Shown here: positions 1 through 7,237 of the stretch, piece after piece | Numbering within the stretch: the stretch's first letter is position 1 | How the letters are laid out: each line of letters starts with the position of its first letter | Assembly (NCBI GenBank): GCA_024710165.1 | Contig: JANJVG010000089.1 | Coordinates: forward strand, 1 to 32,018 | DNA length: 32,018 nt | Direction: 5' to 3' | DNA from: Burkholderiaceae bacterium | GTDB lineage: Bacteria; Pseudomonadota; Gammaproteobacteria; Burkholderiales; Burkholderiaceae_C | Made by a program: the position numbers and the translations under genes | The notes under the pieces: generated by a model | The model's database searches: none | Told to the model about the DNA's origin: nothing | Seen by the model: the letters and a program-made list of their open reading frames with translations, nothing else

Positions 1-129
1 GCGGTGGATCTGGAGATCTACCGCGGCGTCACGCACGAATTCATCAAGATGGGCCGCGCCATTCCCGAGGCGCTGCAGGCCCATGCCGACGCGGCCGCCG
101 CGCTGCGCCGGGCCTTTGGAATGGAGTGA
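1..129 (+). CDS. alpha/beta hydrolase (acetyl-esterase type), C-terminal end only
   Basis: Only the last 42 codons lie in the window, in frame 1, ending at TGA 127-129. They contain the stretch GVTHEFIKMGRAIPEA, which matches the catalytic-His end of alpha/beta hydrolase fold-3 esterases and lipases of the Aes/HSL type: the conserved His follows G-V-x and is followed by F. The last helix is Ala-rich. By family, such enzymes hydrolyse short-chain esters with a Ser-Asp-His triad, and only the His part can be seen here. The next gene starts 5 nt after this stop, so the two are probably co-transcribed. Substrate cannot be judged. Confidence 0.7.
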   Translation, partial: AVDLEIYRGVTHEFIKMGRAIPEALQAHADAAAALRRAFGME

Positions 130-134
130 ACGCC

Positions 135-992
135 ATGCAACGCCGTGATTTCCGCTGCTTCCACCGCCTGCGCGTGCGCTGGGCCGAGGTGGACATGCAA
201 AAAATCGTCTTCAACGCCCACTACCTGATGTACGTGGACACCGCCATGATGGACTACTGGCGCGCCCTGGCGCTGCCCTACGAGGACAGCATGGTGGCCC
301 TGGGCGGCGACATGTACGTGAAGAAGGCATCGCTCGAATACCACGCCTCGGCGCACCTTGACGACCGGGTGGACGTGGGCATGCGCTGCGAGCGCGTGGG
401 CAACTCCTCGGTGTTGTTCCAGGCGGGGCTGTTCCGGGGCGAGAAGCTGCTGGTGTCGGCCGAGCTGGTCTATGTGTTCGCCGACCCGGCCACGCAAACC
501 TCAAAGCCGGTGCCGCCAACGCTGCGTGCCCTGTTGACGGGCTTTGAGGCGGGCGAGGCCATGGCCACCATGCAGTTGGGCCGCTGGGAGGCTCTGGGGC
601 CCGACGCTGCGGGGCTGCGCCGGGCGGTTTTTGTGCAGGAGCTGGGCCTGCCGGTAGCGATGGAGGCCGACGCGCAGGACGAGGGAGCCATCCACGCCGT
701 GCTTTGCAACCACCTGGGCATGCCGGTTGCTGCAGGACGGCTGCTGCAGGAGGCACCGGGTGTGGGGCGCATCGGTCGCCTGGCTGTCCATGGAAAGCTG
801 CGTGGCGCGGGGTGGGGTCGGATGGTGCTCGGCGCGCTGCTGGATGTGGCCCGTGCACGTGGCGACCAGCGGGTGGCTCTCGACGCTGAGGCCAGCGCCC
901 AGGGGTTTTACCAGCGCGAGGGGTTTGTGGTGCGCGGAGAACCCGTCCTGGAGGCGGGTATGCACCATGTTTCCATGGAGTGTTTTTTATAG
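135..992 (+). CDS. hotdog acyl-CoA thioesterase (YbgC/FadM-like) fused to a GNAT acetyltransferase
   Basis: 285 aa. Residues about 5-135 are a 4HBT/YbgC-type hotdog domain: the segment VRWAEVDMQKIVFNAHYL aligns with the family's catalytic region, in which the Asp of E-V-D acts on the acyl-CoA thioester. Residues about 145-285 are a GNAT domain of ElaA-like character (RRAVFVQELGLP near its start), with the acetyl-CoA loop LRGAGWG and a late FYQREGF motif. The whole is therefore a two-domain fusion, twice the length of a stand-alone YbgC. ATG 135 is chosen because GGAG at 123-126 sits 8 nt upstream. A GTG at 126 overlapping the previous stop would add three residues. Inference: it may hydrolyse an acyl-CoA and acetylate a small amine; the substrates are unknown. 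A dispersed repeat begins right after the stop. Confidence 0.85.
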   Translation: MQRRDFRCFHRLRVRWAEVDMQKIVFNAHYLMYVDTAMMDYWRALALPYEDSMVALGGDMYVKKASLEYHASAHLDDRVDVGMRCERVGNSSVLFQAGLFRGEKLLVSAELVYVFADPATQTSKPVPPTLRALLTGFEAGEAMATMQLGRWEALGPDAAGLRRAVFVQELGLPVAMEADAQDEGAIHAVLCNHLGMPVAAGRLLQEAPGVGRIGRLAVHGKLRGAGWGRMVLGALLDVARARGDQRVALDAEASAQGFYQREGFVVRGEPVLEAGMHHVSMECFL

Positions 993-1048
993 TCTTTTAG
1001 GCATCTAGCCCTTTTTTAACAAGCGCTTATAGCTATTATTGTTATAGC
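993..1048 (-). repeat. Comamonadaceae-type dispersed repeat, copy A
   Basis: Read on the minus strand this stretch holds AATAATAGCTAT, then 17 nt, then GGGCTAGA. The same two blocks with the same 17-nt spacing occur at 20790-20843 (minus) and 30456-30515 (plus). The middle can fold into a hairpin. It abuts the stop codon of the thioesterase-GNAT fusion. I recognise this as an interspersed repeat of Comamonadaceae genomes; its function is not known to me. Confidence 0.75.
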
Positions 1049-1056
1049 AAATTCGT

Positions 1057-1153
1057 TGCCCTTTCGTAAGGGCAGGCCGATCACATTGACCGGCCTTTGC
1101 GGCTGCAAGCCCTGTGGGCCCCATCGACCCCGCGGGCTGCTTTCCTGCAGCCC
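1057..1153. terminator. cluster of hairpins between convergent genes
   Basis: Three inverted repeats follow one another: TGCCCTT/AAGGGCA (1057-1063 and 1068-1074), AGGCCG/CGGCCT (1074-1079 and 1091-1096, then TTT) and GGGCTGC/GCAGCCC (1134-1140 and 1147-1153). They lie between the ends of two convergent genes, a position that suits transcription termination. None has a long T run, so intrinsic termination would be weak. Confidence 0.45.
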
Positions 1154-1179
1154 GGAAGGGTCGCCGTACTGAACGGTCT

Positions 1180-2151
1180 TCAGCCCGGCATCGGCTCGAA
1201 AGCGTAGCCCTGACCCGACGCCACCATGCGCCCAAGCGCCGGGAACGGAAAGTGGAAGCCGCCCACCAGAGACTGGCTGGTGACGATTCGCGCCAGAATT
1301 TCGCGGCGCACCTTGCGCGCCGCCTCGGCATCCATGTCGAAGCTTACGGCCCAGTCCGGGTTGCGGGCGAACAATGCGGGAACGTTGGTGAGGTCGGCCA
1401 CGTAGTGAAAATGCTGGCCGGCGGACGTGAGCTGGAACACCGTATGGCCCGGTGTGTGCCCGTAGGCGGCAATGGAGCGAAGGCCGGGCGCCACTTCGGC
1501 CCCGGGCTCGAAGGTGGACAGCATGCCCGAGGGCATGGCTGCGAAGGTTCGGCGCACATTCTCGAACGCGCCCTTCATGCCCTGGGGTGCAGCTGCCATG
1601 CGGGCATCGTCCATCCAAAAAGCATGCTCGGGGGCAGGCACCAGCACCTTGGCTTGCGGGAACGCGAACTCGCCCGCCTTATTGCGCAGACCATTGATGT
1701 GGTCGCCGTGGTGATGGCTGATCAGTACGGTGTCGATATCGGACGGCTGCACTCCGGCAGCGCGCAAATGCTCCACCAACTTGCCGGCATTGGAGCCGCC
1801 AAACTCGCCCAGACCCGTGTCGATGAGGATCTTGCGTCCGCCCGCCACCACCAGAAAGGGCGTGAACGGAATGTCGATGTAGTCGTTCGGCAGGCCCTGG
1901 CTGGAAAGCAGTGCGCGTACCTCGGTCAAGGGTGCGTTTTTGACGAACTCCTCACCGAGCGGGCGGCGTGCAATGCCGTCGATCAGGGCAATCACCTCGG
2001 CATCACCCACCTTGGCGCGCCGAAAGCCCGGGGAGGGAAGGGCAGGCGTGCCGAAAGAGGGCGCATTCTGGGCCCAGACGGGGACCCAAGAGCCGCCGGC
2101 GTAGGCGGTCATGGCGAGGGAGGCTCCGAGGAAGTGGCGGCGTGTCAGCAT
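1180..2151 (-). CDS. exported metallo-beta-lactamase-fold hydrolase with Tat-type leader
   Basis: 323 aa. The N-terminus MLTRRHFLGASLAMTAYAGG has a twin-arginine motif (RRHFLG) and a hydrophobic stretch that ends near VWAQ, so export by Tat is likely. The zinc-binding signature SHHHGDH gives H146, H148, D150 and H151 of the HxHxDH motif. Later ligands fit GHTPGHT (His), VADLTN (Asp) and GGFHFPF (His). The family hydrolyses esters, lactones, beta-lactams and similar bonds; the overall layout resembles the lactonase-like periplasmic members, but the substrate cannot be told. The start at 2151 is preceded by GGAG at a good distance and gives the Tat motif directly; an upstream in-frame start would push it 10 residues in. 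It stands alone between hairpins and the aminotransferase. Confidence 0.85.
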   Translation of the reverse strand: MLTRRHFLGASLAMTAYAGGSWVPVWAQNAPSFGTPALPSPGFRRAKVGDAEVIALIDGIARRPLGEEFVKNAPLTEVRALLSSQGLPNDYIDIPFTPFLVVAGGRKILIDTGLGEFGGSNAGKLVEHLRAAGVQPSDIDTVLISHHHGDHINGLRNKAGEFAFPQAKVLVPAPEHAFWMDDARMAAAPQGMKGAFENVRRTFAAMPSGMLSTFEPGAEVAPGLRSIAAYGHTPGHTVFQLTSAGQHFHYVADLTNVPALFARNPDWAVSFDMDAEAARKVRREILARIVTSQSLVGGFHFPFPALGRMVASGQGYAFEPMPG

Positions 2152-2320
2152 GGGAACTCCGTGGTTGAAGGGTGCCCGCATGCTATCGGTGATGGGCCTG
2201 TCGTGCTGCCGCTGCGAAGCAACCCCGCGCGGCGACAGGGAAATCAGGCCACATTTCTACGGGAAACCTGGAAGAGGTGGCTGGGCCCGCGCGGGAGTGG
2301 GCTGGCCCCCGCCGATGCCC

Positions 2321-3478
2321 TCAGAGCCTGCGCAGCCGCGCAATCGCCTCGCGCAGCGTCTCGTCCTTCTTGGCGAAGCAGAAACGCACCACGCGCTGGT
2401 CGAACCCGTCGCCGTAGAAGGCCGACAGCGGGATAGCCGCCACGCCGATCTCGCGCGTGAGCCACTGGCAGAAGTCGGCCTCGCTCAGATCGCTCACGGC
2501 CGAGATGTCCACGCACTGGAAATAGCTGCCCGTGCTGGGCAGCAGGCGCAGGCGCGAGCCCTCCAGCCCCTGGCGGAACAGGTCGCGCTTGGCCTGGTAG
2601 AACGCGGGCAGCTGCTGCCAGGGCGCGGGGTCCTGCAGGTACGCGGCAATGCCGTGCTGCATGGGCGTGTTCACCGTGAACACGTTGAACTGGTGCACCT
2701 TGCGGAACTCGGCCATGAGCGGCGCGGGCGCAGCCACGGTGCCGACCTTCCAGCCCGTGACGTGGAAGGTCTTGCCGAAGCTCGACACGATGAAGGCGCG
2801 CGCCGCCAGGCCAGGAAAGCGCGCGGCGCTCTGGTGCGCGGCGCCGTCGAACACCATGTGCTCGTACACCTCGTCGCTGATGAGCAGCACGTCGGTGGGC
2901 GCCAGCAGCTCCTGCAGAGCCTGCATGTCCTCGGCGCTCCAGACGGTGGCGCTGGGGTTGTGCGGGCTGTTGATGAGGAGGGCGCGGGTGTGCGGCGTGA
3001 TGGCGGCGGCGATTTTGCCGAAGTCGGGGCGGAAGCTGCCGGGCGTGAGGGGCACGCGCACGGCCTTGCCGCCGGCCAGCTCGATGTTGGGCACATAGCT
3101 GTCGTAGCAGGGGTCGAGCACGATGACCTCGTCGCCCGGGTGCACGATGGCCAGGATGGCCGTGAGGATGGCCTGGGTGGCGCCCGCCGTGATGGTGATT
3201 TCGCTGTCAGGGCAATACTGGCGGGCGGTGATTGCTTCTATTTTCGTAGCAACCGCCTGGCGCAGGGCGGGGATGCCCGGCATGGGGGGGTACTGGTTGT
3301 GGCCTGCGCGCATGGCCTGGTGAACGGCGTCGATCAGGGCCGGGTCGCAGTCGAAGTCGGGGAAGCCTTGCCCAAGGTTGACGGCGCCGTGTTCGGCGGC
3401 CAGAGCCGACATGACGCTGAAGATGGTGGTGCCCACCTGGGGCAGCCGGCTGGTGAGGATGGGGGTGCGTTCAATCAT
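2321..3478 (-). CDS. PLP-dependent fold-I aminotransferase (methionine/kynurenine aminotransferase type)
   Basis: 385 aa, class I/II aminotransferase. Visible landmarks are the N-terminal VNLGQGFPDFD, TAGATQAI in the PLP phosphate cup, SPHNPS (Asn174), SDEVYEH (Asp202 and Tyr205) and SSFGKTFHVTGWKVG, whose Lys236 should form the Schiff base. RVVRFCFAKKDETL near the end supplies the carboxylate-binding Arg. The GQGFPDF start and FGKTFHVTGWK motif fit the YbdL/KAT-III branch, which prefers Met, Phe, Tyr or Gln as amino donor with a 2-oxo acid acceptor. ATG 3478 is favoured; a GTG three codons upstream is possible. A degenerate match to the dispersed repeat lies in its coding sequence at about 3227-3250. 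Confidence 0.88.
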   Translation of the reverse strand: MIERTPILTSRLPQVGTTIFSVMSALAAEHGAVNLGQGFPDFDCDPALIDAVHQAMRAGHNQYPPMPGIPALRQAVATKIEAITARQYCPDSEITITAGATQAILTAILAIVHPGDEVIVLDPCYDSYVPNIELAGGKAVRVPLTPGSFRPDFGKIAAAITPHTRALLINSPHNPSATVWSAEDMQALQELLAPTDVLLISDEVYEHMVFDGAAHQSAARFPGLAARAFIVSSFGKTFHVTGWKVGTVAAPAPLMAEFRKVHQFNVFTVNTPMQHGIAAYLQDPAPWQQLPAFYQAKRDLFRQGLEGSRLRLLPSTGSYFQCVDISAVSDLSEADFCQWLTREIGVAAIPLSAFYGDGFDQRVVRFCFAKKDETLREAIARLRRL

Positions 3479-3546
3479 GGGAATCACTTTCGGTCAATGG
3501 GCGCTGCTGTGCCGATCTGATGGCCGCGGAGCAGGCCGCACCAGCG

Positions 3547-3604
3547 GACGCCGTGGAACGGGCTTCGCCCGTCCACTGGCGTCGTCCCCCTGGAGGGGGA
3601 CGAC
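3547..3604. repeat. two adjacent GC-rich hairpins downstream of cysB
   Basis: The first hairpin is compound: GACGCC/GGCGTC (3547-3552 and 3578-3583), GTGG/CCAC (3553-3556 and 3573-3576) and ACGGGC/GCCCGT (3558-3563 and 3567-3572) around a TTC loop. The second has a perfect 10-bp stem, GTCGTCCCCC/GGGGGACGAC (3581-3590 and 3595-3604), with a TGGA loop, and shares three bases with the first. It resembles REP-like intergenic palindromes common in Burkholderiales. It may end the cysB transcript or stabilise its 3' end; there is no T run. Confidence 0.6.
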
Positions 3605-3626
3605 GCGATGCGGCTCAGGGGGTGTT

Positions 3627-4568
3627 TCACAACTCGTAGTCGTTCACCTGGCCGCTCATGGCGCGGGCCACGAGTTCGCGGCTCAGGCGGTCACTCAGCA
3701 GTTCGGCGAACTTGTAGACGAAGTTGCGCAGGTAGGCTCCGCGCTTGAAGGCCACACGTGCCACGCTCTGGCCGAACAGGTGGCCCACGGGGCGCACCAC
3801 GAGGTCGCCCAGCGGGTCTTCGCGCATGGCCATCTCGGCCACGATGCCGATACCCAGGCCCAGGCGCACGTAGGTCTTGATCACGTCGGAGTCGATGGCT
3901 TCGAGCGCGATGCGCGGCTGCAGGCGGCGGGCGGCGAAGGCTGCGTCGATCTTGCCGCGCCCGGTGAATGAGGGGTGGTAGGTGATGAGGGGCTCATGGG
4001 CGATATCGTCCAGGCCCACACGGTCTTTTTGCGCCAGCGGGTGGCCGGGCGGCAGCACCAGCACGTGCTGCCATTCGTAGCACGGCAGGGTGACGAGTTC
4101 GGGGTAGTCGGCCAGCGATTCGGTGGCCATGCCGATCTCGGCCACCTCGTCGATCACCATGCGCGCCACCTCGTGCGGCGTAGCCTGGTGCAGGCTGATG
4201 TTGACCTTGGGGTAGGCCTCGCGCAGCTTGGCCACGGGCAGCGGCAGCACGTAGCGTGCCTGGGTGTGCGTGGTGGCGATGCTCAGGGTGCCGGCATCCT
4301 GCGCGCTGAACTGCTCGCCGATGCGCTTGAGGTTGCCGACCTCGCGCATGATGAGCTCGATGCTCTTGAGCACATGCTGCCCCGGCTCGGTGATGCGCTT
4401 GAGCCGCTTGCCGTGGCGCGCGAAGATTTCCACGCCCAGCTCGCCTTCGAGTTCGATGATGGCCTTGGACACGCCGGGCTGCGAGGTGTGCAGCGCCTTG
4501 GCCGCTTCTGTCAGGTTCAGGTTGCGGCGCGCTGCTTCCTGAACAAAGCGGAATTGGTGCAAATTCAT
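3627..4568 (-). CDS. cysB: CysB-family LysR-type transcriptional regulator
   Basis: 313 aa. The N-terminus MNLHQFRFVQEAARRNLNLTEAAKALHTSQPGVSKAI is the CysB/Cbl helix-turn-helix, about residues 1-60. The rest is a periplasmic-binding-protein-like effector domain, with TTHTQARYVLP at the start of the ligand site as in CysB. By family, CysB activates sulfate and sulfonate assimilation genes, binds N-acetylserine or O-acetylserine as inducer, and is inhibited by sulfide or thiosulfate. Length is slightly below the 324 aa of E. coli CysB. It lies downstream of cbiX in the same direction, with 58 nt between them. That link to a siroheme-type chelatase supports a sulfur role. An AT-rich tract just upstream could carry its own promoter. 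Confidence 0.9.
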   Translation of the reverse strand: MNLHQFRFVQEAARRNLNLTEAAKALHTSQPGVSKAIIELEGELGVEIFARHGKRLKRITEPGQHVLKSIELIMREVGNLKRIGEQFSAQDAGTLSIATTHTQARYVLPLPVAKLREAYPKVNISLHQATPHEVARMVIDEVAEIGMATESLADYPELVTLPCYEWQHVLVLPPGHPLAQKDRVGLDDIAHEPLITYHPSFTGRGKIDAAFAARRLQPRIALEAIDSDVIKTYVRLGLGIGIVAEMAMREDPLGDLVVRPVGHLFGQSVARVAFKRGAYLRNFVYKFAELLSDRLSRELVARAMSGQVNDYEL

Positions 4569-4626
4569 GCGAAAAATTGGCTAAAAAACCGCTGAATTAT
4601 GCCGAATTCGTCTAACACTTGCTATC

Positions 4627-5004
4627 TCAGGTGGAGCCGGAGCAGGCAATCGATGCCATCAGGGCTGTCATGCGCGGATCTTCGCCAATCGCGTTCTGCA
4701 CATGGATGCGTACCTGCGGGTGAGAGGCGCGCAGCGCTTGCACCAGTCCGGGGAGGTCTTCCCGGGCATGCTTTCCGGTGCCCAGAAACATGGGCACGAT
4801 GGTGACCGAGGCGACACCCAGATCCGCCAGTTCCTGCATGGCCTGGGCCATGTCGGGAGCGCACAGTTCCAGATAGGCGCAGCGCACCGCCACCCCGGGG
4901 TGCTGCTGCAGGATTTCGTTCTGAACGGCTTCAATGGGCGCGCGCCAGAGCGGGTCGCGTGAACCGTGGGCAAACAGGATGATGCCGGACGAGGAAGAGT
5001 GCAT
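4627..5004 (-). CDS. cbiX: CbiX/SirB-type sirohydrochlorin chelatase, single domain
   Basis: 125 aa, the size of the short single-domain CbiX(S)/SirB-like chelatases. The N-terminus carries LFAHGSRDP with the expected metal-handling His, followed by AYLELCAPDMAQAM and VTIVPMFLGTGKHAREDLP with the second His. These proteins insert Fe2+ or Co2+ into sirohydrochlorin to give siroheme or cobalt-precorrin. With cysB next door, siroheme for sulfite reductase is the likelier product, but this is inference. The start at 5004 lies 12 nt beyond the lptG stop. There is no strong Shine-Dalgarno, which suggests translation coupled to lptG. Confidence 0.82.
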   Translation of the reverse strand: MHSSSSGIILFAHGSRDPLWRAPIEAVQNEILQQHPGVAVRCAYLELCAPDMAQAMQELADLGVASVTIVPMFLGTGKHAREDLPGLVQALRASHPQVRIHVQNAIGEDPRMTALMASIACSGST

Positions 5005-5016
5005 GGACGTGGTGGG

Positions 5017-6123
5017 TCAGCGTCGCAATACCAGCCACCCAAAGGCGGCCAGTGAGAGCAGCGAGTAAATGAGGCCCGGCGCCGCAGCGGTAAGCCAGGG
5101 TGACCAGTTCTGCAGGTTGCCAGCGAAACCGAACAGGTTGTTGAGCAGGAAAAAACTGATGCCAGCCATGACACCACCAAACACATAGCCGGCCAGGGAG
5201 CCCGAGCGAAAATGGAGGTAAGCAAACGGCAGTGCGAGCACCACCATCACCAGGCACGAAAGCGGGTAGAACACCTTTCGCCAGAATTCGATCTCATAGC
5301 GCTGGGACGACTGTCCGTTGGCCTTGAGGTGGCGCGTGTACTGGAAGAGGTCCCACGTGGCCATACGGTCAGGCTTGAGGACAGCGGCGGCAACCATGTC
5401 GGCACTGATCTGCGTGGGCCAGCGCAGCAGTTCGGCGGTGGCGTGCTCCACACGTGATTCACCGTTCTCGGGGTGGATGAATCGGCTGGACTGCACCTGG
5501 TTCAGGGTCCAGGCGCCATCGTCACCGAAAAGCGCCGTTTCGGCGTGGATTTGCGCTGCCAGGCGGCCCTGGCTGTCAAATTCGAACAGGCGCACTCCCA
5601 TCATGCTGCCGTCGGCCGCGATGGCGCGTGCGTTCACGGCGAAAGATTGCTCGGCCTGGCGTTCCTTGAGCCAGGCCCCGGTGGCGCCAGTCGTCAGACG
5701 CCCCAGGTAGCGCGCCTTGACCAGTTGTGCCGCGCGGTCGCTCAACGGTGCAACGTAGTCTCCCATGGCAAAAGTGAGTGCAACAAACATGGCCCCGAGT
5801 GTCAGCAGTGCGCCCAAGGCCCGACCCGGCCCCAGGCCACTGGTGCGCATGATGGTGAACTCGGAGCTTTGCGCGAGCCGGGCCATGACGAAGATGGTGC
5901 CGATCAGCACCGTGATCGGCAGCAGCTCATACAGATGGCTGGGTATGCCCAGCGCCACGTACAGCAGGGCATGGGAGATGGCATAGCCTCCGGTAGGGCT
6001 GCGGCCAACCCAGCGCAGTTCGTCCACCAGGTCAAAAAACAGCAGTAGCGCCAGAAAACCCAGCGTGACGAAGATCACTGCGGAGATCACCTCACGATGC
6101 ACCAGCTTGCGAATGGTCTTCAT
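5017..6123 (-). CDS. lptG: LPS export permease LptG
   Basis: 368 aa. It begins MKTIRKLVHREVISAVIFVTLGFLALLLFFD with the first transmembrane helix. About three membrane segments lie in the N-terminal third, then a periplasmic beta-jellyroll-like domain (roughly residues 130-270), then three more helices, ending LLSLAAFGWLVLRR. This is the YjgQ/LptG topology. With LptF and the ATPase LptB it extracts LPS from the inner membrane and passes it to LptC/LptA. ATG 6123 overlaps the lptF stop by 4 nt (ATGA), so the pair is translationally coupled. A longer in-frame extension upstream of 6123 lies inside lptF and is rejected. Confidence 0.93.
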   Translation of the reverse strand: MKTIRKLVHREVISAVIFVTLGFLALLLFFDLVDELRWVGRSPTGGYAISHALLYVALGIPSHLYELLPITVLIGTIFVMARLAQSSEFTIMRTSGLGPGRALGALLTLGAMFVALTFAMGDYVAPLSDRAAQLVKARYLGRLTTGATGAWLKERQAEQSFAVNARAIAADGSMMGVRLFEFDSQGRLAAQIHAETALFGDDGAWTLNQVQSSRFIHPENGESRVEHATAELLRWPTQISADMVAAAVLKPDRMATWDLFQYTRHLKANGQSSQRYEIEFWRKVFYPLSCLVMVVLALPFAYLHFRSGSLAGYVFGGVMAGISFFLLNNLFGFAGNLQNWSPWLTAAAPGLIYSLLSLAAFGWLVLRR

Positions 6124-7214
6124 GCGGCGCTCCTGCGGCGCCACCACTGCCGGGGCGTCCATTGGTTGTGGCGAATGGCCAGCACCAGCAGGCCCAGTGC
6201 CAGGGCGCCGCCGTGCAGCAGTGCGATGTAGCCGGGCATCGACAACCGGCCGCCACTCACCCAACTCTGGCCCAGCGTCATCAGGTTGTAGTAGACAATG
6301 AAAGTGAAGAGGGCAAACATCAAGCCGCCACTGCGGCCAGCGCGCGGGTTGACACTGGAGAGCGCCAGCGCCAGCACGACGAGGTTGAATGCCGCAAGTG
6401 CCAGGCCGATCCGCCATCCGATTTCGGCCAGGTGCACGGGCTGGGGATCGGCAAGCAGGTCCAGCGTGTCGCGGGTTTTGGCTGATACTTCATTGGGCCC
6501 CGACGGTGATGCTTCGCCAATGTGCGTGCTGTATTCAGCAAACTCGCTGATCTTGATGCCTGGCTTGTCCTTGGAGGTTTCCATCCGCTGGCCCTGGGTC
6601 AGCATCAGCACCCGCTCGCCTTCGTGCACATCCAGGCGTGCGCTGCGCGCAGAGGTCACAGCCTCGCTGTTGCGTTCGGTCTGCAAAATGAAGACATTGT
6701 TGGCGGCCTGGGGATCGGGGCTGTCCTTGTCGATGAAGAAAACGCGATTGCCGCTGGCAGATTCCTGGAATTCGCCGGGTGCAATTCGGTCAATGTCGCT
6801 GCGCTGCTCATACTGGACGCGAAGCTCCTGGATCTGTCGATTGGCCCAGGGCCAGACCCCAAGCGAGAGCACTGCAACCACCAGCATCACCGGCCACGCA
6901 AAGCGCAGCAGGGGGGGCAGCAGGCTGAGCAGTCCGCGACCACTGGCAAACCAGATCACGATCTCGCTGTCGCGGTACATGCGCGAGAGTGTTCCCACGA
7001 TGGCCACAAACAGGCTCAGGCTCAGAATGGTGGGCAACTGGCCCAGGACGGTGAACCCCATCACCAGCATCACGTCGGAGGGATTCACATTGCCGCGCGA
7101 CGCCTGGCCCAGCGTGCGTATCAGCATCATGGTCATGACCACGGTGACCAGGACGACCAGCGTGGCCCCGAAACTGCGCGCCAGCTCCTTGCGGATGGAT
7201 GAATCGAATAACAT
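6120..7214 (-). CDS. lptF: LPS export permease LptF
   Basis: 364 aa. MLFDSSIRKELARSFGATLVVLVTVVMTMMLIRTLG is the typical LptF/YjgP start, followed by two more membrane segments (about 55-80 and 100-125). A soluble periplasmic domain follows, then three C-terminal helices, and the protein ends in a basic tail WTPRQWWRRRSAA. It partners LptG in the LptB2FG transporter. Its start codon is only 23 bp from the divergent pepA start, so the promoters of both genes must overlap coding sequence. The divergent pepA-lptFG arrangement is also known from E. coli, which supports both identifications. Confidence 0.93.
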   Translation of the reverse strand: MLFDSSIRKELARSFGATLVVLVTVVMTMMLIRTLGQASRGNVNPSDVMLVMGFTVLGQLPTILSLSLFVAIVGTLSRMYRDSEIVIWFASGRGLLSLLPPLLRFAWPVMLVVAVLSLGVWPWANRQIQELRVQYEQRSDIDRIAPGEFQESASGNRVFFIDKDSPDPQAANNVFILQTERNSEAVTSARSARLDVHEGERVLMLTQGQRMETSKDKPGIKISEFAEYSTHIGEASPSGPNEVSAKTRDTLDLLADPQPVHLAEIGWRIGLALAAFNLVVLALALSSVNPRAGRSGGLMFALFTFIVYYNLMTLGQSWVSGGRLSMPGYIALLHGGALALGLLVLAIRHNQWTPRQWWRRRSAA

Positions 7215-7237
7215 TGGTCAGACACAAAAGGGCGATT

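Noticed and set aside
2111-3520. 469-codon open frame on the plus strand
   Set aside because: It is antisense to the aminotransferase, whose motifs are complete. The plus-strand product is low in structure and rich in His, Arg and Gly, as expected from GC-rich shadow frames.
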